Notes: generated by a model from the sequence alone, not told the origin. Counted from the first letter of the stretch, positions 9,279-18,017 are shown. The stretch: 64,000 nucleotides of DNA from CAWDVH01 sp963805705 (GCA_963805705.1 CAWDVH010000005.1:372001-436000), one strand, 5' to 3'. Program-made: numbers and translations.

Positions 9279-9424
9279 CGGGGATCCTCCTGGAGATCTC
9301 GGGGTCGCCGTTCCCCGGTAGACGGGCGGGCGCCGGCAAAGTCATCGGCGAGCGGCACCGGGTGCGCCGATAAGTTTCGCAGTGCCGGACCGTCGGAACC
9401 AGAGACCGAGAGGAGCTGATCCAG

Positions 9425-10186
9425 ATGGCCGGTTACGTGAACCTACCTGGCGTACGGACCTGGTACGGGGAGAGCGGTGCGGGCGAACCGCTCGTGCTGC
9501 TGCACGGCGGGGTCGTCGATGCCCGGTTCTTCGACGGCAATATCGGCCCGCTGGCCGCCAGGTTCCGCGTCTTCACTCCGGACCTGCGCGGTCACGGTCA
9601 CACCCCCGATGTCGACGGGCCGTTCAGCTACGAAGCCTTCGCCCGCGACACGATCGAGTTCCTGGAGGGCGTGGTCGAGGGGCCCGCGCACCTGGCCGGG
9701 CACAGCGTCGGCGCCGGCGTGGCCCTGCTGGTCGCTGTGCGCCGTCCCGACCTGGTCCGCCGCCTGGTCCTGATCAGCGGCGCCTATCACCACGACGGCC
9801 TGCTGCCGGGGACCGACCAGGTCGACGTGGATCAGGTGGTCGCGGCCTTCGGCGCGTCTTACGGGGAGGTATCGCCCGATGGCCGGGAGCACTACCCGGT
9901 GATCGTCAGGAAGGTTGCCGACATGGATACCAGGGAGCCGACCCTGACCGTGACTGACCTGGAGCACGTGACCAGCCGGACGCTGATACTGGCCAGCGAC
10001 GACGACATCATCACCCTGGAGCACACACTGGCGCTTTACCGGGGCATCCAGGACTCCGAGCTGGCCGTGGTGCCCGGCACGTCGCACTTCCTGATCCAGG
10101 AGAAGCCGGAGTTGTGCAACAAGATCATCGTAGACTTCCTGGCCACTGACGCCGTGCCCACCATCGCGCCGATGCGCCGGGGCTGA
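9425..10186 (+). CDS. Alpha/beta-fold hydrolase
   Basis: A 253-residue hydrolase. LVLLHGGVVDARFFDGNI is the oxyanion-hole strand, LAGHSVGAGVALLVAV carries the nucleophile Ser in GHSVG, ILASDDDIITLEHT holds the acid, and VVPGTSHFLIQEKPE the catalytic His. Preceded by a GAGAGGAGCTG ribosome site. Substrate unknown. Confidence 0.9.
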   Translation: MAGYVNLPGVRTWYGESGAGEPLVLLHGGVVDARFFDGNIGPLAARFRVFTPDLRGHGHTPDVDGPFSYEAFARDTIEFLEGVVEGPAHLAGHSVGAGVALLVAVRRPDLVRRLVLISGAYHHDGLLPGTDQVDVDQVVAAFGASYGEVSPDGREHYPVIVRKVADMDTREPTLTVTDLEHVTSRTLILASDDDIITLEHTLALYRGIQDSELAVVPGTSHFLIQEKPELCNKIIVDFLATDAVPTIAPMRRG

Positions 10187-10306
10187 AGCCGGCGCGCCCG
10201 GGGGCTGAATGCGCCGGGGCTGAACCGGTCACCGCTCCTGTGCGTGCAGGAGATGAGGTCACGATGAGCCCCTGCCGCCGAATCAAGCCAGCGTTGCGAT
10301 GGCGCG

Positions 10307-11008
10307 ATGCCCGCCGGCCCTGAGGGCGCCCCGGCCCCGGCCGCAGCCCGGCAGCGCCCCGTGATCCGGACCTGGATCAAGACGGCATCGTTCCCGCCGG
10401 GTCTCGAGCGGCCGGTCCGGATCGCGGTGAACCTGGCGGGCGCGGTGGACGCCGTGCTCTTCGCGCACGCGAGCCTGCAGTTCTACCTGCGCACGCACAG
10501 TCTCATCGGGGCCGCGTTCCTGGCCGAGCAGACATGGTTCGTGCTGGCTTTCCTGGTCCGGCGGCCGCCGGTGGCGGTGAGCCGCAGTCCGTGGAGCTGG
10601 CTATTAGCAATCGGCGGGACTTTCGCGGGGCTGCTGGTCCGGCCCGACGGCGCGCATCCGCCCTGGGGCGTGGAAGCCGGGCTGGTCCTGCAACTGGCCG
10701 GGCTGGCCGTCTGCGTCATGTCGCTGGTCGCGCTCGGCCGTTCCTTCGGCCTGGTGGCCGCCGACCGGGGGCTGGTGACCAGGGGGACGTACGCCGTCGT
10801 GCGGCACCCGGTCTATGCGTCCTATCTCCTGATTCAGTCGGGGTACCTGCTGCAGAGCATCTCGCTGCGTAACGTCCTGGTCATGCTGCTGGCCAGCGGC
10901 TGCAACGTCGGCCGCGCGCTGATGGAGGAGCGCGTGCTCAGCGGATCATCGGCGTATGAGGCCTACCGGCAGCGCGTCCGGTGGAGGATGGTCCCCGGCA
11001 TCTGGTAA
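10307..11008 (+). CDS. Isoprenylcysteine carboxyl methyltransferase (ICMT)-like membrane protein
   Basis: A 233-residue membrane protein with four to five hydrophobic segments. The C-terminal signature GTYAVVRHPVYASYLLIQSG, followed by ALMEERVLSGSS and YRQRVRWRMVPGIW, is the SAM-binding core of the ICMT/PEMT family. Bacterial members methylate small hydrophobic molecules or lipids; the substrate is unknown. ATG 10307 is used; an in-frame GTG at 10361 just before the conserved part is possible. Confidence 0.82.
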   Translation: MPAGPEGAPAPAAARQRPVIRTWIKTASFPPGLERPVRIAVNLAGAVDAVLFAHASLQFYLRTHSLIGAAFLAEQTWFVLAFLVRRPPVAVSRSPWSWLLAIGGTFAGLLVRPDGAHPPWGVEAGLVLQLAGLAVCVMSLVALGRSFGLVAADRGLVTRGTYAVVRHPVYASYLLIQSGYLLQSISLRNVLVMLLASGCNVGRALMEERVLSGSSAYEAYRQRVRWRMVPGIW

Positions 11009-11024
11009 GCGTGCCGGGTCAGGC

Positions 11025-11867
11025 TCACTGCGGCAGGTAGAGGTGCAGGCCGGCGGGCATGTGGTCGGTGTGGGAGATCCGGCCACGGAAGATGCCGTTG
11101 ATGTAGGCGGCGACGTTGCCTGGGTAGACGCCGCCGGGGCTGTGGTGGGCGGTGAGGCGCAGGATGGCGGACGGCTGGCAGTCGTGCTGGTCGGCGAGCC
11201 CGGCGAGGGACTGGTGGCCAGCGGTGGTGTGCTCGATCACCTTTGCTTCTTTCTTGGGCGTCTTGCCGAGTGCGGCGGTCATCGCCGCCAGGGTCCGGTA
11301 GTTGGCCACATCACGGTCGATCCGGCCGGTCGTCTCGTACTGATGCGCCGCCCAGGTCTTCCACGGCTCCGGCACCCGGGGGTGCCCGCGCGGGCTGGAC
11401 GGATCGGCGATCCACAGCGGGTAATGGCCCATGCCGGCGCAGTTCCCTTCCTGCGCGAAGCTGATGAACGTGTAGACCAGCGGGGTGCGGTCCAGGACGC
11501 GATGCAGCTCGGCGAGGACCTCGCGGCCCCAGGCGGCGACCTCAGCCGGCGAGCGGCCGTTGGTGACCTCCAGGTCCAGGCAGACCGCATCGCGGTCGGT
11601 GAATCCGATCTTGGCCAGCTCGCCGGTGAAGAACGCCACCGTGCCCGCGGCTGAGGTACTCGGATGGCCGAACGTGTAGGCGACCCGGCCCTTCTTGGCC
11701 GCCCCCAGCGTGCGCCAGTCGGCGGCCGCCTCCGGGTTCACGTACCTGGTGCCATCGGCCTCCAGCTCGGTCAGCTTGACCGCCGCCCAGTCGATGTGCC
11801 CGGCGATCGGCAGCCACGTCGACGGGGGGCCCTGGAAGCTCGAGACGTCCACACCGGGAAGGGTCAC
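11025..11867 (-). CDS. GH25-type lysozyme with C-terminal LysM-like domain
   Basis: A 280-residue endolysin-like protein. The first ~195 residues follow the glycoside hydrolase 25 layout: PGVDVSSFQG (first catalytic Asp), a second acidic site in DAVCLDLEVTNG (D-x-E) and LWIADPSS. After a Lys-rich linker the last 65 residues (SLAGLADQHDCQPSAILRLT to GLHLYLP) form a compact LysM-like module shared with the amidase at 20683-21465. There is no obvious signal peptide, as in phage endolysins. It would cut the glycan strand of peptidoglycan if exported. Start ATG 11867. Confidence 0.82.
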   Translation of the reverse strand: MTLPGVDVSSFQGPPSTWLPIAGHIDWAAVKLTELEADGTRYVNPEAAADWRTLGAAKKGRVAYTFGHPSTSAAGTVAFFTGELAKIGFTDRDAVCLDLEVTNGRSPAEVAAWGREVLAELHRVLDRTPLVYTFISFAQEGNCAGMGHYPLWIADPSSPRGHPRVPEPWKTWAAHQYETTGRIDRDVANYRTLAAMTAALGKTPKKEAKVIEHTTAGHQSLAGLADQHDCQPSAILRLTAHHSPGGVYPGNVAAYINGIFRGRISHTDHMPAGLHLYLPQ

Positions 11868-11879
11868 GTGCTCATCCTC

Positions 11880-13691
11880 TCAGCCGCGGCGGCCACGGGC
11901 CGGCGGATTAGCGTCATCCCGCTGATGCCGCTGGCCGGCCTCGGCCAGGATGGCCGGGCCGTGCTCGCCCGCCGATGGCGCCGGACCGGGCGGCGGGAGA
12001 GTCAGGCCCGGCATCTCGAGCCAGCGTCCCGGCCCGACCTGCGAGACGCCGCGGTCGTCCTGCTCGATGATCGTCAGCAGGCCGTGCCTGATGAGCTGCT
12101 CGTCATCGACGAGCTCCTGTACCTGGCGCGCCCGCACCGCGGGGATCCGGGCGGCCGCCGCGCGCCGCAGGATCTCCGTGACGGGCAGGCGCGCGACCGC
12201 GCCCGCGACGGCCTCGGTGATGGCGGCCTGGCCGGTGCTGGCTTCCTGGTCGGCGAGCGGCGCATGCACGGGCAGGTCGCCTGCGGCGACCAGCCCCGCG
12301 CTGACCAGCCCCGCGCTGACCAGGCCAGGGAGGTCCATCGGCCGCACCGCGCCCAGGCGCACCCATCCGTCGGCGCCGCGGTACAGGCGGTCCAGGGGGT
12401 GGCTGCCGGGGAAGTCCCGGCCGCCGACCGGCGCCGGCGGCGCTCCGGTGAAGCGCACGAGATGCTCGGACTGCAGCAGGCAGGAGGAGGCGCAGAGCGT
12501 GATGCTGACGAGCTGGCCGCCGCCGATCCGGGTGCGCGCGAATAGCGCGGCGCAGGCGCCCAGGGCGCCCAGGCCCCCGGCGAGCACGTCGTTGATCGGG
12601 ATGGTGAGGAAGACGGGGCTGTCGGCCTCATCCGGCCCGCCCTGGGCGCGCATGATGCCGCTCATCGCCTGCACGACCGGATCAAAGCCGGGCCGCCGCC
12701 CCAGCGTCCCTGACTCGCCGAACGCGCTGATCGATACGCTCGTGATCAGGGGATTGACCGCAGCGAGGCGGTCATGGTCGATACCCAGGCGGCGGAGCAC
12801 GCCGGAGCGGTAGTTGTCGACCACCACGTCGGCCGTGCGGGCCAGCTGCAAGAAAGCGTCCGCGCTCTGGCTGTCGGTCAGGTCCAGGAGCAGGCTTCGC
12901 TGACCGCGGTTGTAGACAGAGAATCCGACGCCGCCCCGGCCGCCGTGGGCAACCCGGAACTCGTCTCCGCGCGGCGGCCGCTCGACCTTCACCACGTCGG
13001 CCCCCAGCTCGCCCAGGAGCGTGGCCACGTACGGCCCGGCGATGATTGTCCCCAGGTTCAGGACCCGCAGGCCGGCCAGCGGCGGCTCGGCCGCAGCCGG
13101 CTCCCGGACGTGAGCGGCGTGGCGCGCGGGCCAGCCAGCGTCGAGTTCGGTGATGGCCGGATGACGGGTGCGTGCCGCGTGCCGGAGCGAGACCGGGGTC
13201 TGCGACAGCCCGATCAGGGCGCCCGGCATGACGATATCCTCGCCCGCGTCGTTGCGCAGCTGCGCCCGCAGGCCGATCGAGGCCACCTGTTCATGGTCAA
13301 GCCAGTCCGCGGCCCCGGCGACGGCAGCGGCCGGGACGTCCGCGTTCTGCAGGAGATCCAGCCAGGCCGCTCGCGGCTGGCCCTGGAATAGCTGCTCCAG
13401 CTCGCGGGTGACCCACCCGAGATTCTCGGGCTGCCTGACCCTGGCCGGATCCCCGCCGATGCGGGGGTCGTCGAGTATCCAGGCCGCGCCAGCCGCCCGG
13501 AAGCCCCGTTCTATGAAAGCCGCCGTGAAGGCGCCGAAGAACAGCCACTGGCCGTCACGGCAGCGATAGCACCGGTAATTCGGCAGCGTCCCGCCGGGCC
13601 CGCCGGGCCGCTGCACGTGCGGCTCGTCCCGGCCGGCGGCGAATCCGCCGGGGGAGACCAGCTGTCCGCCGTGCGCGCCGCCCGCGATCAC
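11880..13691 (-). CDS. CoA-transferase family III (CaiB/BaiF), C-terminal half of module 1 plus module 2
   Basis: A 603-residue protein. Residues 1-195 look like the C-terminal half of a CaiB/BaiF domain (GGTLPNYRCYRCRDGQWLFF and DPRIGGDPARVRQPENLGW). From residue about 200 a complete second domain begins: LAGLRVLNLGTIIAGPYVAT, then LGELGADVVKVERP and VVVDNYRSGVLRRLGI with an Asp at the family's catalytic position. The N-terminal half of module 1 is encoded by the upstream gene, whose TGA overlaps this GTG by four bases. Together they would make a two-module family III CoA-transferase, moving CoA between carboxylic acids. See the finding on the split. Confidence 0.82.
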   Translation of the reverse strand: MIAGGAHGGQLVSPGGFAAGRDEPHVQRPGGPGGTLPNYRCYRCRDGQWLFFGAFTAAFIERGFRAAGAAWILDDPRIGGDPARVRQPENLGWVTRELEQLFQGQPRAAWLDLLQNADVPAAAVAGAADWLDHEQVASIGLRAQLRNDAGEDIVMPGALIGLSQTPVSLRHAARTRHPAITELDAGWPARHAAHVREPAAAEPPLAGLRVLNLGTIIAGPYVATLLGELGADVVKVERPPRGDEFRVAHGGRGGVGFSVYNRGQRSLLLDLTDSQSADAFLQLARTADVVVDNYRSGVLRRLGIDHDRLAAVNPLITSVSISAFGESGTLGRRPGFDPVVQAMSGIMRAQGGPDEADSPVFLTIPINDVLAGGLGALGACAALFARTRIGGGQLVSITLCASSCLLQSEHLVRFTGAPPAPVGGRDFPGSHPLDRLYRGADGWVRLGAVRPMDLPGLVSAGLVSAGLVAAGDLPVHAPLADQEASTGQAAITEAVAGAVARLPVTEILRRAAAARIPAVRARQVQELVDDEQLIRHGLLTIIEQDDRGVSQVGPGRWLEMPGLTLPPPGPAPSAGEHGPAILAEAGQRHQRDDANPPARGRRG

Positions 13692-14395
13692 CAGCGGGGC
13701 CAGGGCCGGCCGAGCTGCCTGCCGACCAGCAGCGCGACGGCCGTGATCGCGGCCCAGATTCCCTGCATGTGCAGGGCGACGGGGTAAATGCAGTCGACCG
13801 GGACATCATCGTAAGATGCCTGGCTCCAGGCATGGCCGAGCCAGGCGAACAGCAGACCCGCCTGCTCCTGCTGGGTCGCCGGTTCCTGCTGGCCTGCCCA
13901 GGGCGTCTCGCCGAGCAGGTAAGGCGGCATGACGATCCAGAAGCCCGGCTGCCCCGGGCGCAGGCCCCGTGCCAGCAGGCCCTGGTAACTTGCGCCGCCG
14001 TCACCCGTGCCGGCCAGGACAACGTCGGCTCGGGCGATCAGGTGGTCGAGGGCCAGGAGGTCAGCGGGCAGTGACGGGTCCAGGACGGCCGACCGCTTGC
14101 CGCGATCCCACATGTGCAGGCCGGGTTCGGCCCTCGACGGTCCGCCGCCCGGCGGGTAGATCTTGATAACGTCCGCGCCAAGATCCGCGAGCAGCATGCC
14201 GGCGACCGGGCCGGCCAGCCCGGCGGTCAGATCGACGACGCGAACCCCGTCAAGCGCCCCCGGCACCCCGCCCGCCGGGGTGACGCTGCCCTGCGAGGCG
14301 CCGCTACCTGCCGGGGCGCCGCTACCTGCCGGGGCGCCGCTCTCCAGGGTGCCGCCGCCTGCCGCTGGCGATCCAGCCTGATCCGCAGTCGTCAC
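13688..14395 (-). CDS. CoA-transferase family III, N-terminal half (separate reading frame)
   Basis: A 235-residue protein. After a Gly/Ala/Ser-rich N-terminus with a repeated APAGSG unit, residues about 45-235 give the CaiB/BaiF Rossmann half: LDGVRVVDLTAGLAGPVAGM and LLADLGADVIKIYPPGGGPS. It stops where a normal domain would run on into the sequence encoded by the next frame. The overlap is GTGA, so coupled translation of two subunits is possible, but a one-base frameshift would also restore a continuous protein of roughly 830 residues. Confidence 0.75.
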   Translation of the reverse strand: MTTADQAGSPAAGGGTLESGAPAGSGAPAGSGASQGSVTPAGGVPGALDGVRVVDLTAGLAGPVAGMLLADLGADVIKIYPPGGGPSRAEPGLHMWDRGKRSAVLDPSLPADLLALDHLIARADVVLAGTGDGGASYQGLLARGLRPGQPGFWIVMPPYLLGETPWAGQQEPATQQEQAGLLFAWLGHAWSQASYDDVPVDCIYPVALHMQGIWAAITAVALLVGRQLGRPWPRW

Positions 14396-14415
14396 GTCCG
14401 CTCTCCTGTCCGCCG

Positions 14416-14479
14416 CCTACCGCAGTGGTCACGCCTACCGCAGTTGCCCTGGCTACTGCAGTTGTCACAGCTACCGCAG
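14416..14479. repeat. Imperfect short tandem repeat
   Basis: Four degenerate copies of a unit like CTACCGCAGTTGTCACG lie between the SDR stop region and the CoA-transferase start. Probably a minisatellite. Confidence 0.6.
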
Positions 14480-15203
14480 GGCCATGCCGCCGTCGACCGT
14501 CACTACCTGCCCGGTGACGAACCGGGCGAGGACGAGCCCCATGATCGCCTCGGCGACATCCTCGGGCCGGGCGGTGCGGCCCAGCGGCGCCTGCGCCCGG
14601 ACCCGCTCGCGGATCGCGTCCCAGCCGGCGGTCCAGGGCGTGTCGACGAGGCCGGGCGCCACCGCGTTCACCCGGATCTGCGGGCCGAGCGTGTTCGCCA
14701 GCAGCAGCGTGAGGTGGTTGATGCCGGCCTTGGAGACCGCGTAGGGAATGGAGCTGCCCGTCGGGCGCAGGCCGGCTGACCGAGGTGACGTTGACCACGG
14801 CGCCGTCCGCGCTGGCGCGCAGCGCGGGGACGCACGCACGCGTCATGTGCCAGGTGCCCAGCAGGTTGACTCCCAGGATCCGCTGCCAGACCTCATCGGT
14901 GGCCGCGGCCAGATCAGAGTGCGCGATGACCTCCGTGGTCCCTGCGTTGTTGACCAGGATGTCGAGCCGCCCGAACTGCTCCAGGGTGGTGGCGACGAGC
15001 GCCTCGCACGCCGCATCGTCGGCGATATCGGCCTGAACGTACCGGGCCCCCGGCAGGGAGTCCGCGACCGCCTGGCCGGCCGCCACCGAGCTCGACGAGT
15101 TGATGACGACCGATGCTCCCGCTCGCGCGAGCGACCGTGCTGCCGCCTCGCCGATACCGCTGGAGGAGCCAGTGACGACCGCCACCTTGCCCTCAAGGCT
15201 CAT
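14471..15203 (-). pseudogene. SDR family oxidoreductase with frameshift
   Basis: A short-chain dehydrogenase whose two halves lie in different frames. The N-terminal half (from ATG 15203) has the cofactor motif VTGSSSGIGEAAARSLARAG and the structural motif LDILVNNAGTTEV, and runs normally to NVTSVS. There the frame goes wrong near 14775. The correct continuation, with YAVSKAGINHLTLLLANTLG (catalytic Tyr-x-x-x-Lys) and VTVDGGMALR, is in another frame ending at 14471. Removing one C in the run AGCCGGCC would restore a protein of about 243 residues. Without that the catalytic residues are lost. Either a pseudogene or a base-call error. Confidence 0.85.
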
Positions 15204-15274
15204 GACATCTCCCTCGCGTCTCGCGTGCGGGCCCGCCGTCGCAGCAGAAGTCGCAGATAGGCCAAGCTAGATAT

Positions 15275-15289
15275 TAGAATCGTATTCTA
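15275..15289. promoter_or_regulatory. Perfect palindrome TAGAATcgtATTCTA in divergent promoter region
   Basis: A 15-bp inverted repeat (6-bp arms, 3-bp spacer) in the AT-rich spacer between the SDR operon (minus) and the cyclase gene (plus). It is 71 bp upstream of the SDR start, a sensible operator position for both directions. The regulator is not identified. Confidence 0.55.
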
Positions 15290-15460
15290 TTACACTGTAC
15301 CCTGCACGCCCGTCGGAGTCCTGCCCCGCTATTGTCAATGATTTGGCTTTCTCGTCATTTCCGGTGTTCCCGGCCCGGCAAATGACGGCTGATGGAGCCT
15401 AAAGAAAAAGCCCGGTGTTCGCGAGCGCCGCGATGCATATACCCGAGGAGAGGGCGAGGA

Positions 15461-16417
15461 ATGACCGAGCTGCCCAGTTACCAAGACCTCCCGCCCGCGC
15501 CGCGTGGCGGGCGCTCCGCGTGGGGGCTGTTCGGCTCCGATGACAATCTGGGACTTGTCAATCTCATGACGCCCGACCGGATCGCGGCCAGTGCCGCCCT
15601 GATCAGGAAAGGGCAGGTTTTCCCCCTGGACATGCCGCTGGGCAGCATTGCCCCGGCCCTGGCCAGGTACCGCGGAGTACCGCGTCATCACGTCCTGCAC
15701 CAGCCGGGGACGATCGGCTTCGATGATGTCTACGACAACTTCTACCCGCAGGCCTCCAGCCAGTGGGATTCCCTGGCGCACGTGGCCTACTGGCCGGACG
15801 AGCTGTACAACGGCGCTACCGAGCAGGACGTGCTGTCCGGGCGCCGGAACACCATTGACCACTGGGCGCGGCACGGGATCGCCGGCCGCGCGATCGTGCT
15901 GGACGTCGAGCGGGCGATGCGTGAGGCCGGGAGGCACTACCATCCGGGGGAGAGCATCGCGCTCGGCGTCGAGGAGCTTGAACTGGCCCGGCGGCAGGCC
16001 GGCGCCGACTTCGCCCCCGGTGACACGATCCTGCTGCAGACGGGCTTCGCCGCCTGGTACCTGCAGCAGCCGCAGCCGGTGCGGGAGCGGATGCACGGCC
16101 GGGTCGTCGCTCCGGGCATCGAGCACAGCGAGGCCATCTGCGAATACCTCTGGAACAGCCACGCCGCGGCCATTGGCTCGGACACATTCGGCGTGGAGGT
16201 ATGGCCTGCCGACCTGAGCCCGCAGGCGCACCCGACGGGATTCCTCCACCAGCTGCTCATCGGCCAGCTCGGGATGGCGCTCGGCGAGCTGTGGTGGCTC
16301 AGGGATCTCGCCGACGACTGCGCCGCCGATGGCGTTTATGAGGCATTTTTCGTCAGTGCCCCGCTTAACGCACCGGGCGGAATCGGCTCACCCGCCAATG
16401 CGGTCGCAATTAAGTGA
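15461..16417 (+). CDS. Cyclase family protein (PF04199 type)
   Basis: A 318-residue metal-dependent hydrolase of the kynurenine-formamidase/cyclase superfamily. GLFGSDDNLGLVNLMTPDRI opens it, as in the long cyclase-like proteins of actinobacteria, and SSQWDSLAHVAYW occupies the place of the HxGTHxD metal motif. IGSDTFGVEVWP and PTGFLHQLLIGQLGM contain later conserved residues. ATG 15461 follows GAGGAGAGGGCGAGGA. Divergence from a CoA-transferase/SDR operon suggests catabolism of a ring or carboxylic acid; the substrate is unknown. Confidence 0.85.
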   Translation: MTELPSYQDLPPAPRGGRSAWGLFGSDDNLGLVNLMTPDRIAASAALIRKGQVFPLDMPLGSIAPALARYRGVPRHHVLHQPGTIGFDDVYDNFYPQASSQWDSLAHVAYWPDELYNGATEQDVLSGRRNTIDHWARHGIAGRAIVLDVERAMREAGRHYHPGESIALGVEELELARRQAGADFAPGDTILLQTGFAAWYLQQPQPVRERMHGRVVAPGIEHSEAICEYLWNSHAAAIGSDTFGVEVWPADLSPQAHPTGFLHQLLIGQLGMALGELWWLRDLADDCAADGVYEAFFVSAPLNAPGGIGSPANAVAIK

Positions 16418-16428
16418 TTAAGCAGTGA

Positions 16429-16719
16429 TTAAGCAGAGTCGACTTCCCGCCGCCAGGCCTGCCACAACTTGAACAGTGCCGCCTTATCTCCGGCCAGGTA
16501 GAGCCGGGTCACCGCCGAGCGCTCGGCAGGCGTGAGACCGGGCCGGTTCATGTGATCCGCGTAGATGCCGTCTAACGCGCAGATGTCGCAGCCTTTGGTG
16601 TAGCGCGTATGCCCGCATCCGGTCCGCACCGGTCTCGGCTGGTCCGCCGGGCGAGGCCGGGCACCATGGGTCCGCGGCGCATCTGGCCCCGATGAAGCCG
16701 GCGTCAGTGGCTGCCGCAT
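16429..16719 (-). CDS. Small Cys-containing protein of unknown function
   Basis: A 96-residue protein with a good ribosome site (GGAGGA) before ATG 16719. The middle contains CGHTRYTKGCDIC, which together with DHMNRPGLT could bind zinc, followed by a helical, Trp-containing C-terminus (LFKLWQAWRREVDSA). I do not recognise the family. The stop region overlaps a short direct repeat (AGTGATTAAGC twice) after the cyclase stop. A palindrome at 16757-16775 lies in its promoter region. Confidence 0.6.
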   Translation of the reverse strand: MRQPLTPASSGPDAPRTHGARPRPADQPRPVRTGCGHTRYTKGCDICALDGIYADHMNRPGLTPAERSAVTRLYLAGDKAALFKLWQAWRREVDSA

Positions 16720-16756
16720 TGCAGGTCCTCCGTTCGCCGAGCATGATCATACGTCA

Positions 16757-16775
16757 ACCGAACGCCGTTCGGTTT
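16757..16775. promoter_or_regulatory. Palindrome AACCGAACgccGTTCGGTT
   Basis: Perfect 8-bp arms with a 3-bp centre, about 40 bp upstream of the start of the small Cys protein and just before a TATGAT sequence on the minus strand. The shape is that of a TetR-family operator. A terminator role for the LLM gene is less likely, because there is no T-run in that direction. Confidence 0.45.
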
Positions 16776-16956
16776 TCGTGAAGTCTAGCGGCCGACGGCG
16801 TGCCAAGCGCGTGCCCATGCCGACTATGTTCCGACAGAACGGGAAGCTGCCGGCCCGGCTGAGCGGCCCGAAGGCCGTCAGGCCGGTCTTCGGGTTAACG
16901 GGGACTCTCGCGACCCCGCGATGGCCCGTCTGGCTCCCCCCAGCCACACAGGTCCT

Positions 16957-17013
16957 ACCCGTTGGATGTGACATCCGACGGGTTGCGTGCCGTAGAAATT
17001 CACACCCATCCGG
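16957..17013. repeat. Dispersed hairpin element, copy A
   Basis: Contains a near-perfect hairpin (ACCCGT-t-GGATGT-g-ACATCC-g-ACGGGT, 16957-16983) followed by GCGTGCCGT and a second TCACACCCATCC block. The same order of blocks, including 15 identical bases CGGGTTGCGTGCCGT, recurs at 63696-63762. It sits in a 446-bp gene-free stretch (16720-17165) in which I see no credible coding region. Confidence 0.6.
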
Positions 17014-17165
17014 CTGGACACCGGCCGCAGGGAGCTGTGGGCTCCCGGCGGCCCGCGATCAGCCAGGCAGGAGAGGGTCGGTCCAGCGCGCCCCAGCGCC
17101 GCGCGACATGACGGGACGTGACGGGCCGGGGCGGCGACGGGCCGGGGCGGGACGTAGCGTGACAC

Positions 17166-18017
17166 TCAGCGCCGCAGGCCGTGCCGGGTGGCGAAGGCCT
17201 CGAGCTGGCGGAGTTGCTCGTTCAGGTCGGCCGGGGTCGTGCCGACGACGAGGCGGTCGACGCCCTGGGCGGCGTAGGCATCGGCACCGCTGCGCTCCAG
17301 GTCGATCGAACTCCAGCGGGTGTACTCGAGAACCTCCGGGTCGCGGCCCGCGGCGAGAGCGGTCGTGCGCATCAGCTCGATCTGAGCGAGCCGTTCGGCC
17401 GGGGTCAGCCGGCCGCCGGGGAAGTACCCGTCGCCGCGCCGGCCGGCGCGGCGGGCGGCGGCCGCACTCGAGCCGCCGACGTGGATCGGCAGCATCTGCA
17501 GCGGCTTTGGATAACTGGTCGCGTTCTCGAACGAGTAGAACTCGCCGTCGAAGCCCGTGCCGGCGGCGTCGCCCGCCCAGAGTGCGCGCAGGACGTCGAT
17601 CGCCTCGTCGGCGCGGCGGCCGCGGGTCGCGTAATCGACTCCGACGGCGGCAGCCTCGCCGGGGAGGCCGCCGACCCCGATCGTGAGCAGGCGCATGCGG
17701 CCGCTGGACAGCACGTCGATCGTTGCCAGGCGCTTGGCCAGCCCCACCGGGTGGTGGAAGGGCAGCAGCAGCACGCCCGTGCCGAGCAGGATCGTGGTCG
17801 TCGACGCGGCGACGAAGGCCAGGCATTCGAGCGGGTCGGCGATCGGCAGGTCAGGCGCGAACTCGACCTCGCCCACCCGCGCGCCCGGGTAGAGGGCGAC
17901 ATGCTCGGGCAGGTAGAACGACTCGAACCCCAGGTCGTCGGCGTGGCGGGCGATCGCCCTCAGGTTCGCCGGGTCGGTGCCCGCGGCGGCGGTGTTGTAA
18001 TTGAGGCCGAATTTCAC
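17166..18017 (-). CDS. LLM class (F420-dependent type) oxidoreductase
   Basis: A 283-residue luciferase-like monooxygenase-fold protein, starting at GTG 18017 (VKFGLNYNT) after a CTGGAGGC ribosome site. ADDLGFESFYLPEHVALYPG, IGVGGLPGEAAAVGVDYATR and PIHVGGSSAAAARRAGRRGD are hallmarks of actinobacterial F420-binding LLM proteins. It probably uses reduced or oxidised F420 on a small molecule; the substrate is unknown. Confidence 0.88.
   Translation of the reverse strand: MKFGLNYNTAAAGTDPANLRAIARHADDLGFESFYLPEHVALYPGARVGEVEFAPDLPIADPLECLAFVAASTTTILLGTGVLLLPFHHPVGLAKRLATIDVLSSGRMRLLTIGVGGLPGEAAAVGVDYATRGRRADEAIDVLRALWAGDAAGTGFDGEFYSFENATSYPKPLQMLPIHVGGSSAAAARRAGRRGDGYFPGGRLTPAERLAQIELMRTTALAAGRDPEVLEYTRWSSIDLERSGADAYAAQGVDRLVVGTTPADLNEQLRQLEAFATRHGLRR

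Noticed and set aside
10264..10323. 19-residue frame with ribosome site overlapping the ICMT-like start
   Set aside because: Could be a coupling leader, but composition (Arg/Pro-rich) and lack of any stem-loop give no support beyond its position.
16878..17165. 95-residue minus-strand frame in the 17 kb spacer
   Set aside because: Runs through the hairpin element, has no ribosome site or family motif, and its only similarity is the repeat-encoded string VNFYGTQP.
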